Shown: piece after piece, positions 1 through 7,609 of the stretch | Position numbering within the stretch: position 1 is the stretch's first letter | Layout: each line of letters begins with the position of its first letter | Assembly (NCBI RefSeq): GCF_000406965.1 | Contig: NZ_KE136357.1 | Location: 30,352-94,351 of the forward strand | DNA: 64,000 bases | From: Enterococcus avium ATCC 14025 | GTDB lineage: Bacteria; Bacillota; Bacilli; Lactobacillales; Enterococcaceae | Reading direction: 5' to 3' | Program-made: the position numbers and the translations under genes | The notes under the pieces: model-generated | Databases searched by the model: none | Seen by the model: the letters and a program-made list of their open reading frames with translations, nothing else | Told to the model about the DNA's origin: nothing

Positions 1-132
1 AGACGACGAACTAGACGAAGACGACGAACTAGACGAAGACGACGAACTAGACGAAGACGACGAACTAGACGAAGACGACGAACTGGATGAAGACGACGAA
101 CTGGATGAAGACGACGAACTAGACGAAGACGA
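1..132. repeat. 18-bp tandem repeat encoding poly-serine
   Basis: A near-perfect 18-bp unit (gacgacgaactagacgaa) is repeated about seven times and continues past the edge. Read on the minus strand, all 44 codons in 1-132 are Ser, using TCT, TCG, TCC, TCA and AGT. Copies near 85-110 carry actgga/tga variants that are still Ser, so the repeat drifts only by synonymous change. Confidence 0.9.
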
Positions 133-699
133 CGCACTAGATGTAGCCGACGTACTAGATTCGGTACTTGAATCATCAGGATTTATAGGAGGTGTAGGAA
201 GAGCTTCGTCTACGGTAATTTCTACAGGCATTCCTTTTTCACCTTGACCATTACTATTTATAATATAAAAAGTAACAGTAGCTCCACCTTCTGCAATTCG
301 ATCTGGGGCAAGGTCTATTTCCCAATTTGGAGATTGCAGAATGGTTTCCCAATCGTCTCCCTTACCAGTTGCATTAGGATTAGACGCACCAATAATTGCA
401 GCATATAAAACATAAAGATTGGTATTCTCAGTTATAGGCCCAATCGTCAGCCAATCGTTTTTGACTTCACCTTGAGCGTTATATTTATCACCTGGATAAT
501 TATCGCTCTTAGAATTTGAATTTATTTGTACGTATTTATTCCAGTTGTAATAGGCATCTTGAACCTCAGGATCATCCCAATGTTCGATGATATTCGTATT
601 AACGTCGGTAATTGCTAGGGCTTCTTGATTTAAAAGAAAGCCATAAGCAACTACTAGAACAACTACAATAAACGAATAAAATTTTCTTTTATAAAACAT
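1..699 (-). CDS. Secreted surface protein with serine tract, 3' end missing
   Basis: The frame opens at an ATG at 699 behind a GGAGGCGGGAA ribosome binding site and runs off the left edge, so the C-terminus is not seen. Residues 1-30 form a signal peptide (MFYKRKFYSF, then a run of Val/Leu and an ALA end). A globular region of about 150 residues follows that I do not recognise, then a short acidic Ser/Thr linker and an uninterrupted serine run up to the window edge. A Ser tract after an exported domain usually acts as a wall-spanning stalk in Gram-positive adhesins, so a wall-anchored protein is likely, but no anchor is visible here. It lies next to a WxL/LPXTG surface locus. Confidence 0.8.
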   Translation of the reverse strand, partial: MFYKRKFYSFIVVVLVVAYGFLLNQEALAITDVNTNIIEHWDDPEVQDAYYNWNKYVQINSNSKSDNYPGDKYNAQGEVKNDWLTIGPITENTNLYVLYAAIIGASNPNATGKGDDWETILQSPNWEIDLAPDRIAEGGATVTFYIINSNGQGEKGMPVEITVDEALPTPPINPDDSSTESSTSATSSASSSSSSSSSSSSSSSSSSSSSSSSSSSSSSSSSSSSSSSSSSSS

Positions 700-861
700 A
701 TTCCCGCCTCCTATTGTTGAAGATCATTATAGAATATCAGGGCAGGAATATAATTATTTTTTGTTGAAAATAAATTAAATCTAATTTGCTTGTTAGAAAA
801 ATCGAAAAAATAAAAAATAAAATTTACAATTGATTTATTTTCGGGAGTTTCATGACTATCG

Positions 862-1374
862 CTAACTAGAACAATTGCCTTTTTTTAAATCTAGAACCAT
901 GTTGTACCACGTTTCTCCCGCATGTTGTGAATCAGAAACGCCCTCTAGTTTGTAACCATTTTTTTCGTAAAAGGGAACAAGTGATTTTAAACAAGTTAGT
1001 GTGATCCCATCTCTTTTCTTGTTTCTCGAAATATCCTCCAATTCAGTAAGTAGTTTAGTAGCAATGCCGAATTTTTGGAATTGAGGATCAACCACTAAAC
1101 TTAGAATAGTTTGATAGCCGCCAACGGCTGGATTTTTAACGGTTTTTTCAAATAGATCATCATACAAGTATCTTTCTGGGATAACTGGTCCAACGACATA
1201 GCCTACAGGATTATCAGATTCAGTTACAGCCAATATAAAGCTGTCATTAATAACTTCAATCCGTTCTTTCATTGACTCTGAGGAAGTAGCTTCTTCGGAA
1301 GAGAAACCTGATTTTTCAATGTCCATGATTCTCTCGAGATCTTTCAAAAACGGTGATCTAAAATTGAAAATCAC
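862..1374 (-). CDS. GNAT-family N-acetyltransferase
   Basis: 170 aa. The centre holds the acetyl-CoA binding core: a beta strand reading LSLVVDPQFQKFGIATKLL (residues about 91-109) matches motif A with a Q-x-x-G-I/L-A pattern, and the tail ending YEKNGYKLEGVSDSQHAGETWYNMV is the usual GNAT motif B with an F/YYEKNGF-like turn. The start at 1374 follows an AAGGAGTGATT binding site at good spacing. The substrate cannot be inferred. It stands alone, convergent with nothing, between the Ser-tract gene and a small peptide gene on the same strand. Confidence 0.85.
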   Translation of the reverse strand: MIFNFRSPFLKDLERIMDIEKSGFSSEEATSSESMKERIEVINDSFILAVTESDNPVGYVVGPVIPERYLYDDLFEKTVKNPAVGGYQTILSLVVDPQFQKFGIATKLLTELEDISRNKKRDGITLTCLKSLVPFYEKNGYKLEGVSDSQHAGETWYNMVLDLKKGNCSS

Positions 1375-1566
1375 AAAATCACTCCTTAAATGTATTGTTA
1401 AATCAATGTATAGTTTAGCATATTTAGATTATTCAGATAATAAGGTTTAATAGGGTTTGATTTTGTGAATACCATTTTAGAACATCCACAATCGAAAAAA
1501 AATCAGAATAGCTTCACTAGAATGGGACTGCTAAGAAAAGAAAATCAAGAGGCTGTAGTAAAAAAT

Positions 1567-1713
1567 TCATTGATAGTCTTTCAATTCTAGAAAACCTTTG
1601 ATTCCTGCAAAGATACCTAACAATAAGATAACAGGGTTTGTCTTAATTCCAATTAGAATTAAAAGCAAGCTTAGTGCAAGATAACCGTTCTTTTTATCAA
1701 AGCTAATGTTCAT
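1567..1713 (-). CDS. 48-aa hydrophobic membrane peptide
   Basis: The ATG at 1713 sits 6-7 nt after an excellent AAAAGGAGGTGATGAA binding site that matches the anti-SD almost fully. The product begins MNISFDKKNGYLALSLLLI and has two hydrophobic helices (about residues 11-23 and 28-38), with a charged start and a KDYQ end. It resembles small membrane or toxin-like peptides in size and layout, but I recognise no family. The strong binding site and intact frame argue that it is real. Confidence 0.6.
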   Translation of the reverse strand: MNISFDKKNGYLALSLLLILIGIKTNPVILLLGIFAGIKGFLELKDYQ

Positions 1714-1774
1714 TTCATCACCTCCTTTTGGTATTGGATTCGAGTCAATTTTAAAATTAGTTTGACAGTTTTGT

Positions 1775-1816
1775 CTAGGTAATCATCTTTACATCGACAT
1801 TCTTATTTTTGGACAT
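1775..1816 (-). CDS. Possible 13-aa leader peptide
   Basis: ATG at 1816 follows AGGAGGATAACC; the frame reads MSKNKNVDVKMIT then TAG. It lies about 60 nt upstream of the 48-aa peptide start on the same strand. Only the binding site and closeness support it; it could be chance. Confidence 0.25.
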   Translation of the reverse strand: MSKNKNVDVKMIT

Positions 1817-2118
1817 TGGTTATCCTCCTATGATTGGGTTTGGCGATTTAATCACAGGACAACCAAATGTTTTTTTGTGTAAAAAATAGTTTATGTTCTC
1901 ACTCAGAACGAGTAATCACGTCTAATATTATCGAACCTCATTTCTTCTAAAATGAATACAAAAATAACGATAAAAGACGTGAGTTTCTAACGAAGTCAAA
2001 GAAACCTCAAATTTTTTTCCGAAATCAGGAAAAATTTCGAACTAGAAAAAGCCGATTCCTCATGTGAGACTTAATTTAAGTCAGATTAGATCATTTGTTA
2101 TTTGGGAGGGATTGAAAA
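1817..2118. other. Intergenic region before WxL gene
   Basis: Holds the leader of the WxL gene. An AT-rich tract, then GGGAGGGATTG as the binding site for the ATG at 2119. No other gene or clear hairpin seen. Confidence 0.5.
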
Positions 2119-2778
2119 ATGAAAAAAGCTTTGATTACAACGGTTGCACTTGGTTTGTTGGCAGTGAGTGGGTCAAGTGTAACTGCTTTTGCTAATGAGT
2201 CTACGAGTGTCGGAAGTAAATCAGACGTTACGTTGACAGCGGGATCTGGAGAAGATGTGGACCCAATCGTTCCAGACGACACTCATGACGATGATCCAAG
2301 CACTGGAGATACCGGCGCGCTTTCAATTCCGTACGCGTCGAATATCACATTTGGTCAACAAGAAATTAAGCAAGGAGACACAGATTACTTTGCATTAAAC
2401 AAAAAACCCCATGTACAAGTGAATGATACCCGCGGAGGAGCAAAGGGATGGGCACTTGGGGTAACACTTTCACCATTTATGGGTGAAAATGGCAAAGAAT
2501 TGTCTGGTGCGAAAATGTCGCTTTCTAATGGGAAGATAGTTACAAAAAACAATCGCTCAACAGCTCCAGAACTAGCGGGAACCACCTTTGAGTTAAGTGA
2601 AGACTATCAAGAGGTTATGAGTGCTAAAGAAGGACAAGGTGCGGGGGCCTTCGCGGCAGTTTTTGAAGGAAAAGATGGTCAAAACGAAAACGTCAGGCTT
2701 CATGTTCCGCGGGCAGGTCTGGAAGCACAAAACTATACAGCAGATTTAACGTGGGTATTGACTGATGCGCCAGCGTAA
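2119..2778 (+). CDS. WxL-domain cell-surface protein
   Basis: 219 aa, the usual size of a short WxL protein. Residues 1-25 are a signal peptide ending TAFA. An acidic Asp-rich linker (about residues 50-66) leads to a C-terminal WxL domain with both signature motifs: W111-A-L113 in a GWALGVTLSPF context and W212-V-L214 eight residues from the end. WxL domains attach non-covalently to peptidoglycan and occur in clusters with DUF916 and small LPXTG proteins. Here a second WxL protein and a small anchored protein lie downstream, but no DUF916 gene is seen. The start has a GGGAGGG site. Confidence 0.92.
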   Translation: MKKALITTVALGLLAVSGSSVTAFANESTSVGSKSDVTLTAGSGEDVDPIVPDDTHDDDPSTGDTGALSIPYASNITFGQQEIKQGDTDYFALNKKPHVQVNDTRGGAKGWALGVTLSPFMGENGKELSGAKMSLSNGKIVTKNNRSTAPELAGTTFELSEDYQEVMSAKEGQGAGAFAAVFEGKDGQNENVRLHVPRAGLEAQNYTADLTWVLTDAPA

Positions 2779-2790
2779 GAAGCTTGGAGG

Positions 2791-2818
2791 GTGGGGGAAG
2801 AAATTTTCCCACTTTTTT
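2791..2818 (+). terminator. Intrinsic terminator after WxL gene
   Basis: GTGGGGGAA / TTTTCCCAC stem (with G-U pairs) followed by a T run, 13 nt after the WxL stop. Confidence 0.7.
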
Positions 2819-3086
2819 ATTTATGCAAGTCGTATGGGGGTACTTATTTTTTCTTGTAAAGTTTTCGCTGCGGTCGAATGGTGTTGAATGGATTGGCGGT
2901 TCATCCTTTAAGAATCAGGCTTCTGAGTCACAAACAGTTGTGCGGCAGCTGAAAGAAGAATCAGAGCGGCACTTTCAATTAAGGATTTCTACAGAAGAAT
3001 TTGATGGAATAAAAGAAACTAAGAATTATTCTTGGTGTAATCGCTGATATTTGTAAATTGAAAAAAAGTTAGAGTGAGGGAAGAAA
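2819..3086. other. Spacer, possible decayed coding sequence
   Basis: An open frame runs from 2784 to 3047, but its first part lies over the terminator and it has no good binding site. The second half (residues about 50-80, rich in Gln/Glu/Arg) looks protein-like, so a remnant is possible; I recognise nothing in it. Confidence 0.3.
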
Positions 3087-3428
3087 ATGAAAAAAGTTAT
3101 TCGCCTATTTCTATTTTCGTTAGTAATCTGTATCTCTACGCCAATAGCGGAGGCTGAACAAGTCAAAAGTGAAGCAGGTATATCATTTTATCAGCCTAGT
3201 AATAAAAATCAAACGATACCAATGGAAAAGGTAACGATGAATGATTCTAAAAATACTGCACCTCAGGAAAGAGTAATCGCACCAGAATCAGGTTCTAAAA
3301 TGTACCCAAAGACAAATGAAGAAAAATCCTTATTACTCGGAAGTATCGGCGTATTGATTTTATGTTTGTTTTTCTTCGTATATTTTTTGAAAAATAAACT
3401 GAATGAGAGTTCACAGGAAAACACATAG
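3087..3428 (+). CDS. Small anchored surface protein with degenerate sorting signal
   Basis: 113 aa. A signal peptide (residues 1-23, ending AEA) is followed by a short polar region and a C-terminal sorting-type signal: YPKTNEEK at about residues 75-82, a hydrophobic helix (SLLLGSIGVLILCLFFFVYF) and a KNKL stop-transfer end. Small LPXTG proteins are constant members of WxL loci. Here the motif reads YPKTN rather than LPXTG, so sortase A recognition is doubtful and the protein may simply remain a membrane protein. The binding site is GAGGGAAG before ATG 3087. Confidence 0.75.
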   Translation: MKKVIRLFLFSLVICISTPIAEAEQVKSEAGISFYQPSNKNQTIPMEKVTMNDSKNTAPQERVIAPESGSKMYPKTNEEKSLLLGSIGVLILCLFFFVYFLKNKLNESSQENT

Positions 3429-3633
3429 TAAAAATCAGGAAGCCGAAAAGCAGCTATTAATAAATAGAAAAGCTCAAACATCGAGCTATAAGTAAAAGAG
3501 GCAACACGTCCAAATGAATGCCGAAAATCAATTACTCTGGCGAGGGAAAGGTAATGTGAACGTTAATTTGGCAGAAAATATTTTTTATTAGTCGACCCTC
3601 CTATCAAACTAGTAGAAATAAAGGAGTATTAGA

Positions 3634-5697
3634 ATGAGAAAAATTTCAGAAGTAAGGTATCTTTTACCAATCGTTTTACTGTTCGGAATTTCAATCGGTT
3701 GTGGAAGGACTGTTGGAGCGACTATCGTTGAAGAAAACACCAATGATTCTGCTGAGAATGCAATACTTTCTAATCGGCCAGAAGACACAAAAATGAGTGG
3801 AATCACGAATGATGGATCATTAGAACCTAAGAATGTACAAAGTTCAACGAAAAATTCTGATATTTCTGTACCTGGAAAAGGACAAAATACAGCTAGTAGT
3901 TCTGAAACAAACGCTTCTGTAGAGTCCAATCAAACGAAAGAAAGTTCAGGACTAGTAGAACAACAAGCGGATAAAAAAGTTGCAGATCAAGCAACTGTGA
4001 ACGTAGACACATATGAAGAGTTTAAGGCAGCTTTACTTGATTCGAACGTCCAGACAATCTCTTTAGAAAACGACATCAAAATACTAGATTCTTTCAATTT
4101 TATCGGTAATAAAAAAATTTCTGGTAATGGACATACACTCGATGTGAATTATCAAAGTGTAGGTGTAGCGTTGAGTAATGCAGTGTGTACCATTGAAGAG
4201 ATTCATTTGATCAATCAGCCTATTTATTCTTTTTTTTGGTCGGAGTATCCGGGTGTAACGGTTAACTATAAGAATGTGACTTCCTCCGGTTATCAGTTTA
4301 TTTATTTGGCCGCTGGAACTGCCAATCTTGAAGGCAATATTGAAGCAAGTGCCAATTTGCAGGAAATTTTTCAAGGACAAAAACTAAATGTTGGAGACCA
4401 TTCGAATGTGACATTTAAAGACACAGCGAATGCAATTGCCATCTACTCTGGTGACGGCTTGACTGTAGGAGATGGAGCAAATTTTACCGTTGATGCTCAA
4501 GGACTAGGAATGTTTATGTACAATGTAAATGGCAAAATTGATTTACACGGAAATGTTGAGATTAATTCTGCGACAGATTCAGCTATTCGAGGCGGAGCAA
4601 ACAATGGGTCATTGATCATTTATAACGATGCTAAATTGAAGGCTACCTCCAAAGTAACGGATGAAGAAGCCATTTTGCTGTATAACGGGTCTGTCATTGT
4701 AAAAAGTAATGGGACCTTGGTGGCAACGTCAGAAGGCCTGCAATCTACTCTCCAAACCGGTAACAAATTAGAGTTGCAGGAAGGATCGAACTTTATGATA
4801 GCCAACAGTAAAGGAAACGCCTTGGGTGCTTGGGAGCTTAAGACGAAGGTATCACTTTCTTCTTCTCAAGGGGTAAGTACCTGGAAAATTGGTAATATAG
4901 GAACAGAGATGCCAGATGCGATATATCAGGGACCATTGTCAGCCAGTTTTACCTTAGATACTTATACGACTGGGCAGCATACTCTGGATTTGGCATCGAA
5001 TAATTCAACATTTAAAGCAGATTTTGATTCAGGGAAAGTTGCAAAAATAGCAGGTGGAATCTATTCAAAGAAAACCGAAATTGCACCAACAACTATTGAT
5101 AAGTTAACCACGGAGAGCACACAAGTAAGCGGAACTGCTGAACCGGAAGCGATACTTGAGATTAAAGCGGATGGCAAAGTTATAGCTAGTGGGACTGTCA
5201 ATAAAAATGGTGAATACAAGCTTGCGATTCCCAATCAAAAAGAAGGAACAAAAGTCGTTGCAGTAGCAAGGTCGGGAGGCTTAAGTGCTGAAGCCAGCAC
5301 AATCGTCCAAGCTGTTGGACCACGTATTGAACTACCTGATGTGATTAATTTTAAGTCTCAAGAAATACCTCCTCAAGATACGCTGATCAAGTTTGTTGGT
5401 GATCAGGAGATTAACGTTTTCGATGATAGTAAGAAGAAATCAACAACATGGACACTTTCAGTTCGAGAAGATCAGCCATTGAAGAACGAATCTGGAGAAC
5501 TGCTAGTTAATCGATTGGAGATCTATAACCAAGGAAAACTTTTTCAAATCACCGATGAAAATCAACCGCTTTTCGAAGGAAAGGGTCAATTTTCGGTGAA
5601 ACTTGCAGACTGTATGCGACTAGCCTTGCATCCTGCAGACAAAATTGGTTCTTATAAAGGTGCATTGATGTGGACTTTTATTAAGGGACCTCAGTAA
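3634..5697 (+). CDS. Large WxL surface protein with beta-helix and Ig-like module
   Basis: 687 aa. A signal peptide (1-29, ending VGA) leads to a Ser/Asn-rich linker (30-120). A long repetitive region (about 125-470) has short beta-strand periods such as SGNGHTLDV, VGDGANFTV and LHGNVEINS, typical of a pectate-lyase-like right-handed beta-helix. A bacterial Ig-like module follows (about 485-565). The C-terminal WxL domain has a TTWTLSV motif, but the second motif reads W-T-F (LMWTFIKGPQ) instead of WxL. It is probably an adhesin or polysaccharide-binding protein held on the wall by the WxL domain. AAAGGAG precedes the ATG. Confidence 0.88.
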   Translation: MRKISEVRYLLPIVLLFGISIGCGRTVGATIVEENTNDSAENAILSNRPEDTKMSGITNDGSLEPKNVQSSTKNSDISVPGKGQNTASSSETNASVESNQTKESSGLVEQQADKKVADQATVNVDTYEEFKAALLDSNVQTISLENDIKILDSFNFIGNKKISGNGHTLDVNYQSVGVALSNAVCTIEEIHLINQPIYSFFWSEYPGVTVNYKNVTSSGYQFIYLAAGTANLEGNIEASANLQEIFQGQKLNVGDHSNVTFKDTANAIAIYSGDGLTVGDGANFTVDAQGLGMFMYNVNGKIDLHGNVEINSATDSAIRGGANNGSLIIYNDAKLKATSKVTDEEAILLYNGSVIVKSNGTLVATSEGLQSTLQTGNKLELQEGSNFMIANSKGNALGAWELKTKVSLSSSQGVSTWKIGNIGTEMPDAIYQGPLSASFTLDTYTTGQHTLDLASNNSTFKADFDSGKVAKIAGGIYSKKTEIAPTTIDKLTTESTQVSGTAEPEAILEIKADGKVIASGTVNKNGEYKLAIPNQKEGTKVVAVARSGGLSAEASTIVQAVGPRIELPDVINFKSQEIPPQDTLIKFVGDQEINVFDDSKKKSTTWTLSVREDQPLKNESGELLVNRLEIYNQGKLFQITDENQPLFEGKGQFSVKLADCMRLALHPADKIGSYKGALMWTFIKGPQ

Positions 5698-5997
5698 AGA
5701 TTGAAGGGAATAATAATCAAACTAACTGTTAAGTGATTAGATTGTTGCAGGATAGAATAGTAGGTCTATCTAAAAAATTTCTAGTTTTACACATAATACC
5801 CTGAACTAGCAAAAAGTCGGTATAAGTTGTCAAAATCCCAATGCTTCAGTCACATTTATAAATAGGTCGAATTGGTGGAGTGGTTTGATACCGCTGCTAA
5901 TTATTTGGATAAAACGGTGAGAAGTAAAAGGCAATTCGAATACTAATAGTGATGCACAATATATTAATGAAAGTTCAGTATTTTCCCACACAAAGTC
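5698..5997. other. Intergenic, nothing recognised
   Basis: About 300 bases of AT-rich sequence after the second WxL gene. I see no convincing gene, tRNA or terminator. Confidence 0.5.
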
Positions 5998-6038
5998 AGT
6001 CCATGCTGCAAAGTCGCTTCGGCGCTTGCAGTATGGAC
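5998..6038. repeat. Imperfect palindromic repeat, copy 1
   Basis: AGTCCATGCTGCAAAGTCGC, loop ttcg, then GCGCTTGCAGTATGGAC: a hairpin of about 17 bp with one bulge, followed by T7. A near-identical hairpin lies at 14847-14888. It ends 10 bases before the stop codon of a dead holin tail, in the same place as the terminator hairpin beside the intact holin gene at 20668. Confidence 0.8.
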
Positions 6039-6048
6039 ATTTTTTTAT

Positions 6049-6150
6049 TTATTGTACATTGTGCTCCTAATCGTCCTTATCCGGCAAATCCCCAACATCT
6101 CGCTCAAAGACCCGTAACCATGCGATCTTTACACCGAAAGCAAAGGCGTT
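6049..6150 (-). pseudogene. Remnant of phage-type holin C-terminus
   Basis: On the minus strand this reads NAFAFGVKIAWLRVFERDV, GDLPDKDD, stop, EHNVQ, stop. It matches the last 36 residues of the holin at 20668-21099 (NAHAFGLKIAW..., EFPDKDDQENNVQ). There is an in-frame loss of four codons (LQKW) and a CAA-to-TAG nonsense change. Upstream of NAF the match fades. It is a decayed second copy of the holin tail. Confidence 0.75.
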
Positions 6151-6312
6151 TCTACTTAGCTTCTTTTTATTGGTATTGGATAAGACATCCCAAAGTAGTT
6201 TTATAATTGAATCGCTCTACATCACGGATTAGGCAGGTTCGAGAAGCTTGGCAACGCTCGTGATATAGATAAGATAAAAATAAAAGCTGAACATTCTGCG
6301 TAATTTAGTTTA

Positions 6313-6411
6313 AAGAACTTCTAAACGTCCTTTTCATGATCAAGTTAGAAAAGAAAACTTTTGAGTTAGAGAGAGAAGAAGCTTGACAGATCAAGATTTT
6401 TAGAAGTTCTT
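6313..6411. repeat. 99-bp element with 13-bp perfect inverted ends
   Basis: AAGAACTTCTAAA at 6313-6325 is the exact inverse of TTTAGAAGTTCTT at 6399-6411. Inner segments (GATCAAG and CTTGAcagATC) can also pair. No frame is present. It could be a MITE-like remnant or a large operator/hairpin upstream of the TA pair; I see no clear target-site duplication. Confidence 0.55.
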
Positions 6412-6430
6412 AAGGATCAATTCCAATCTA

Positions 6431-6459
6431 TTGCTCCGCCCTAATTAAAAAGTTATACT
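6431..6459 (+). promoter_or_regulatory. Sigma-A promoter of the TA operon
   Basis: TTGCTC, 17-nt spacer, TATACT, ending 24 nt before the ATG at 6483; GGGAGG follows as the ribosome binding site. Confidence 0.6.
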
Positions 6460-6482
6460 TGTTCTAACGGGAGGCGATTAGT

Positions 6483-6722
6483 ATGGATGTCGAAGTAAAA
6501 AAAATTGGTAATTCTGTCGGAATAATTTTTCCTAAAAAAGCCCATATGAGTGAAGGAGACAAGTTTACTTTGCGAACGTTTAATAATGCCTATGTGTTAA
6601 CTCCAAAAATTAAAGACATATACTATAATGACGATTTTTGGGGCGATGTTAGAAACGAAATGACAAAAGAAGATGTTGAATGGGATGAGTTTGACACTTT
6701 GCCATCGGAGGAAACGGATTGA
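6483..6722 (+). CDS. MazE/AbrB-type antitoxin
   Basis: 79 aa. Residues 1-45 (VEVKKIGNSVGIIFPKK then a short strand-rich stretch) are a SpoVT/AbrB-like swapped-hairpin DNA-binding domain. The acidic tail (WGDVRNEMTKEDVEWDEFD) would be the disordered toxin-binding part. It is directly coupled to a MazF-family toxin and is expected to neutralise it and repress the operon. The TGA overlaps the toxin ATG by one base. Confidence 0.88.
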   Translation: MDVEVKKIGNSVGIIFPKKAHMSEGDKFTLRTFNNAYVLTPKIKDIYYNDDFWGDVRNEMTKEDVEWDEFDTLPSEETD

Positions 6723-7069
6723 TGTATATCCCTCATCAAAGAGATATTGTCTTTATTAACTTCGATCCATCTTTAGGTGCTGAAATAAAGAAAAGAAGAC
6801 CAGCAGTTGTCGTAACAAATTATGAGTTTAATCGACGGACTGGATTCTGTTATGTCTGTCCAATTTCCTCGGTGAAAAGAAAAGCGCCATTGTATGTAGA
6901 TTTAATAACAAATGATTCGACGGTAAATGGGCAAATATCCGTCCATCAAATGAGATCATTGGATTTTTGTAAACGAAATATAGAAAAAAGGGATACCTGT
7001 GAAATCAGCTGTTTTGCTGATATTTTGGAAAGAATAGAAGCTTTTGTAGCAATAGAAAACGAAAGCTAA
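6722..7069 (+). CDS. MazF/PemK-family mRNA interferase toxin
   Basis: 115 aa from the ATG at 6722; a TTG at 6719 would add one residue. The start (IPHQRDIVFINFDPSLGAE) and the RRPAVVVTNYEFN strand are the MazF/PemK hallmark: an Asp/Gly loop followed by K-x-RPAVV. The CPISS strand and the VHQMRSLDF segment hold the usual Ser/Thr and Arg active-site region. It is an endoribonuclease controlled by the preceding antitoxin through translational coupling. Confidence 0.92.
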   Translation: MYIPHQRDIVFINFDPSLGAEIKKRRPAVVVTNYEFNRRTGFCYVCPISSVKRKAPLYVDLITNDSTVNGQISVHQMRSLDFCKRNIEKRDTCEISCFADILERIEAFVAIENES

Positions 7070-7091
7070 TGACATCCTCAATCAAGCGTTA

Positions 7092-7202
7092 ATGGTTGCG
7101 GCAGCATTCGCAATAATAATGACGATCAGCAAAAATAAAGACAATAAAAAAATCGTTAAATTGGTCACCGCCTTAAACGGTGCTGCAAAGGGAGATTGTT
7201 AG
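7092..7202 (+). CDS. Possible 36-aa hydrophobic peptide, doubtful
   Basis: The frame reads MVAAAFAIIMTISKNKDNKK, then a further 16 residues to a TAG inside the terminator loop. The hydrophobic start plus Lys/Asp tail recalls the short holin-like toxins common in enterococci, but there is no ribosome binding site and the frame overlaps the terminator. It may be a decayed peptide gene. Confidence 0.2.
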   Translation: MVAAAFAIIMTISKNKDNKKIVKLVTALNGAAKGDC

Positions 7203-7218
7203 CGCAATCTCTCTTTTT
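7189..7218 (+). terminator. Terminator of TA operon
   Basis: GGGAGATTG, loop ttagcg, CAATCTCTC, then T5. Confidence 0.8.
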
Positions 7219-7609
7219 CGTTTCTTTATATCCTAACTACCCGTAATTTTGCACAAAAGAATCTCTATAAAAAATAAGGACAAAACTGGTGTTAGGATAC
7301 TTTAGTAGACACATTTTAGAAGAGGCCCATCATAGCTTCGACTGAAAGAAAATTCACCAAATAAAAAATATAACCAAAAAAGACTGCTATTCCAAAATAT
7401 CAAGAAATTGTGCTGCTTTATAAAAAAACAATCTCTTAACTTGATGCCACTTCAATTCGGGTAGTTTCGCATCTTATCCTTTCTACATCTCATCCAACCA
7501 AGCACATCAAGCTTTACAAAGAGTTTTCAGTATATTGACCTAATTTTTACATTCATTTAGTATTCTTAGTTTTGTAACAAATACAAAACAATGTCATAAG
7601 GAGAGTATT
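7219..7609. other. Intergenic before tyrosine phosphatase
   Basis: About 390 AT-rich bases. The end holds the leader of the next gene (AAGGAGAG before ATG 7610). Nothing else recognised. Confidence 0.5.

Noticed and set aside
1-132. CRISPR array
   Set aside because: The repeats are contiguous with no spacers and encode serine.
6049-6150. Prophage attachment site
   Set aside because: The repeated sequence is explained by the holin tail; no integrase, tRNA or other phage gene is near.
5949-6206. Plus-strand 85-codon frame
   Set aside because: It runs over the palindromic repeat and the antisense of the holin remnant, has no binding site and no natural protein pattern.
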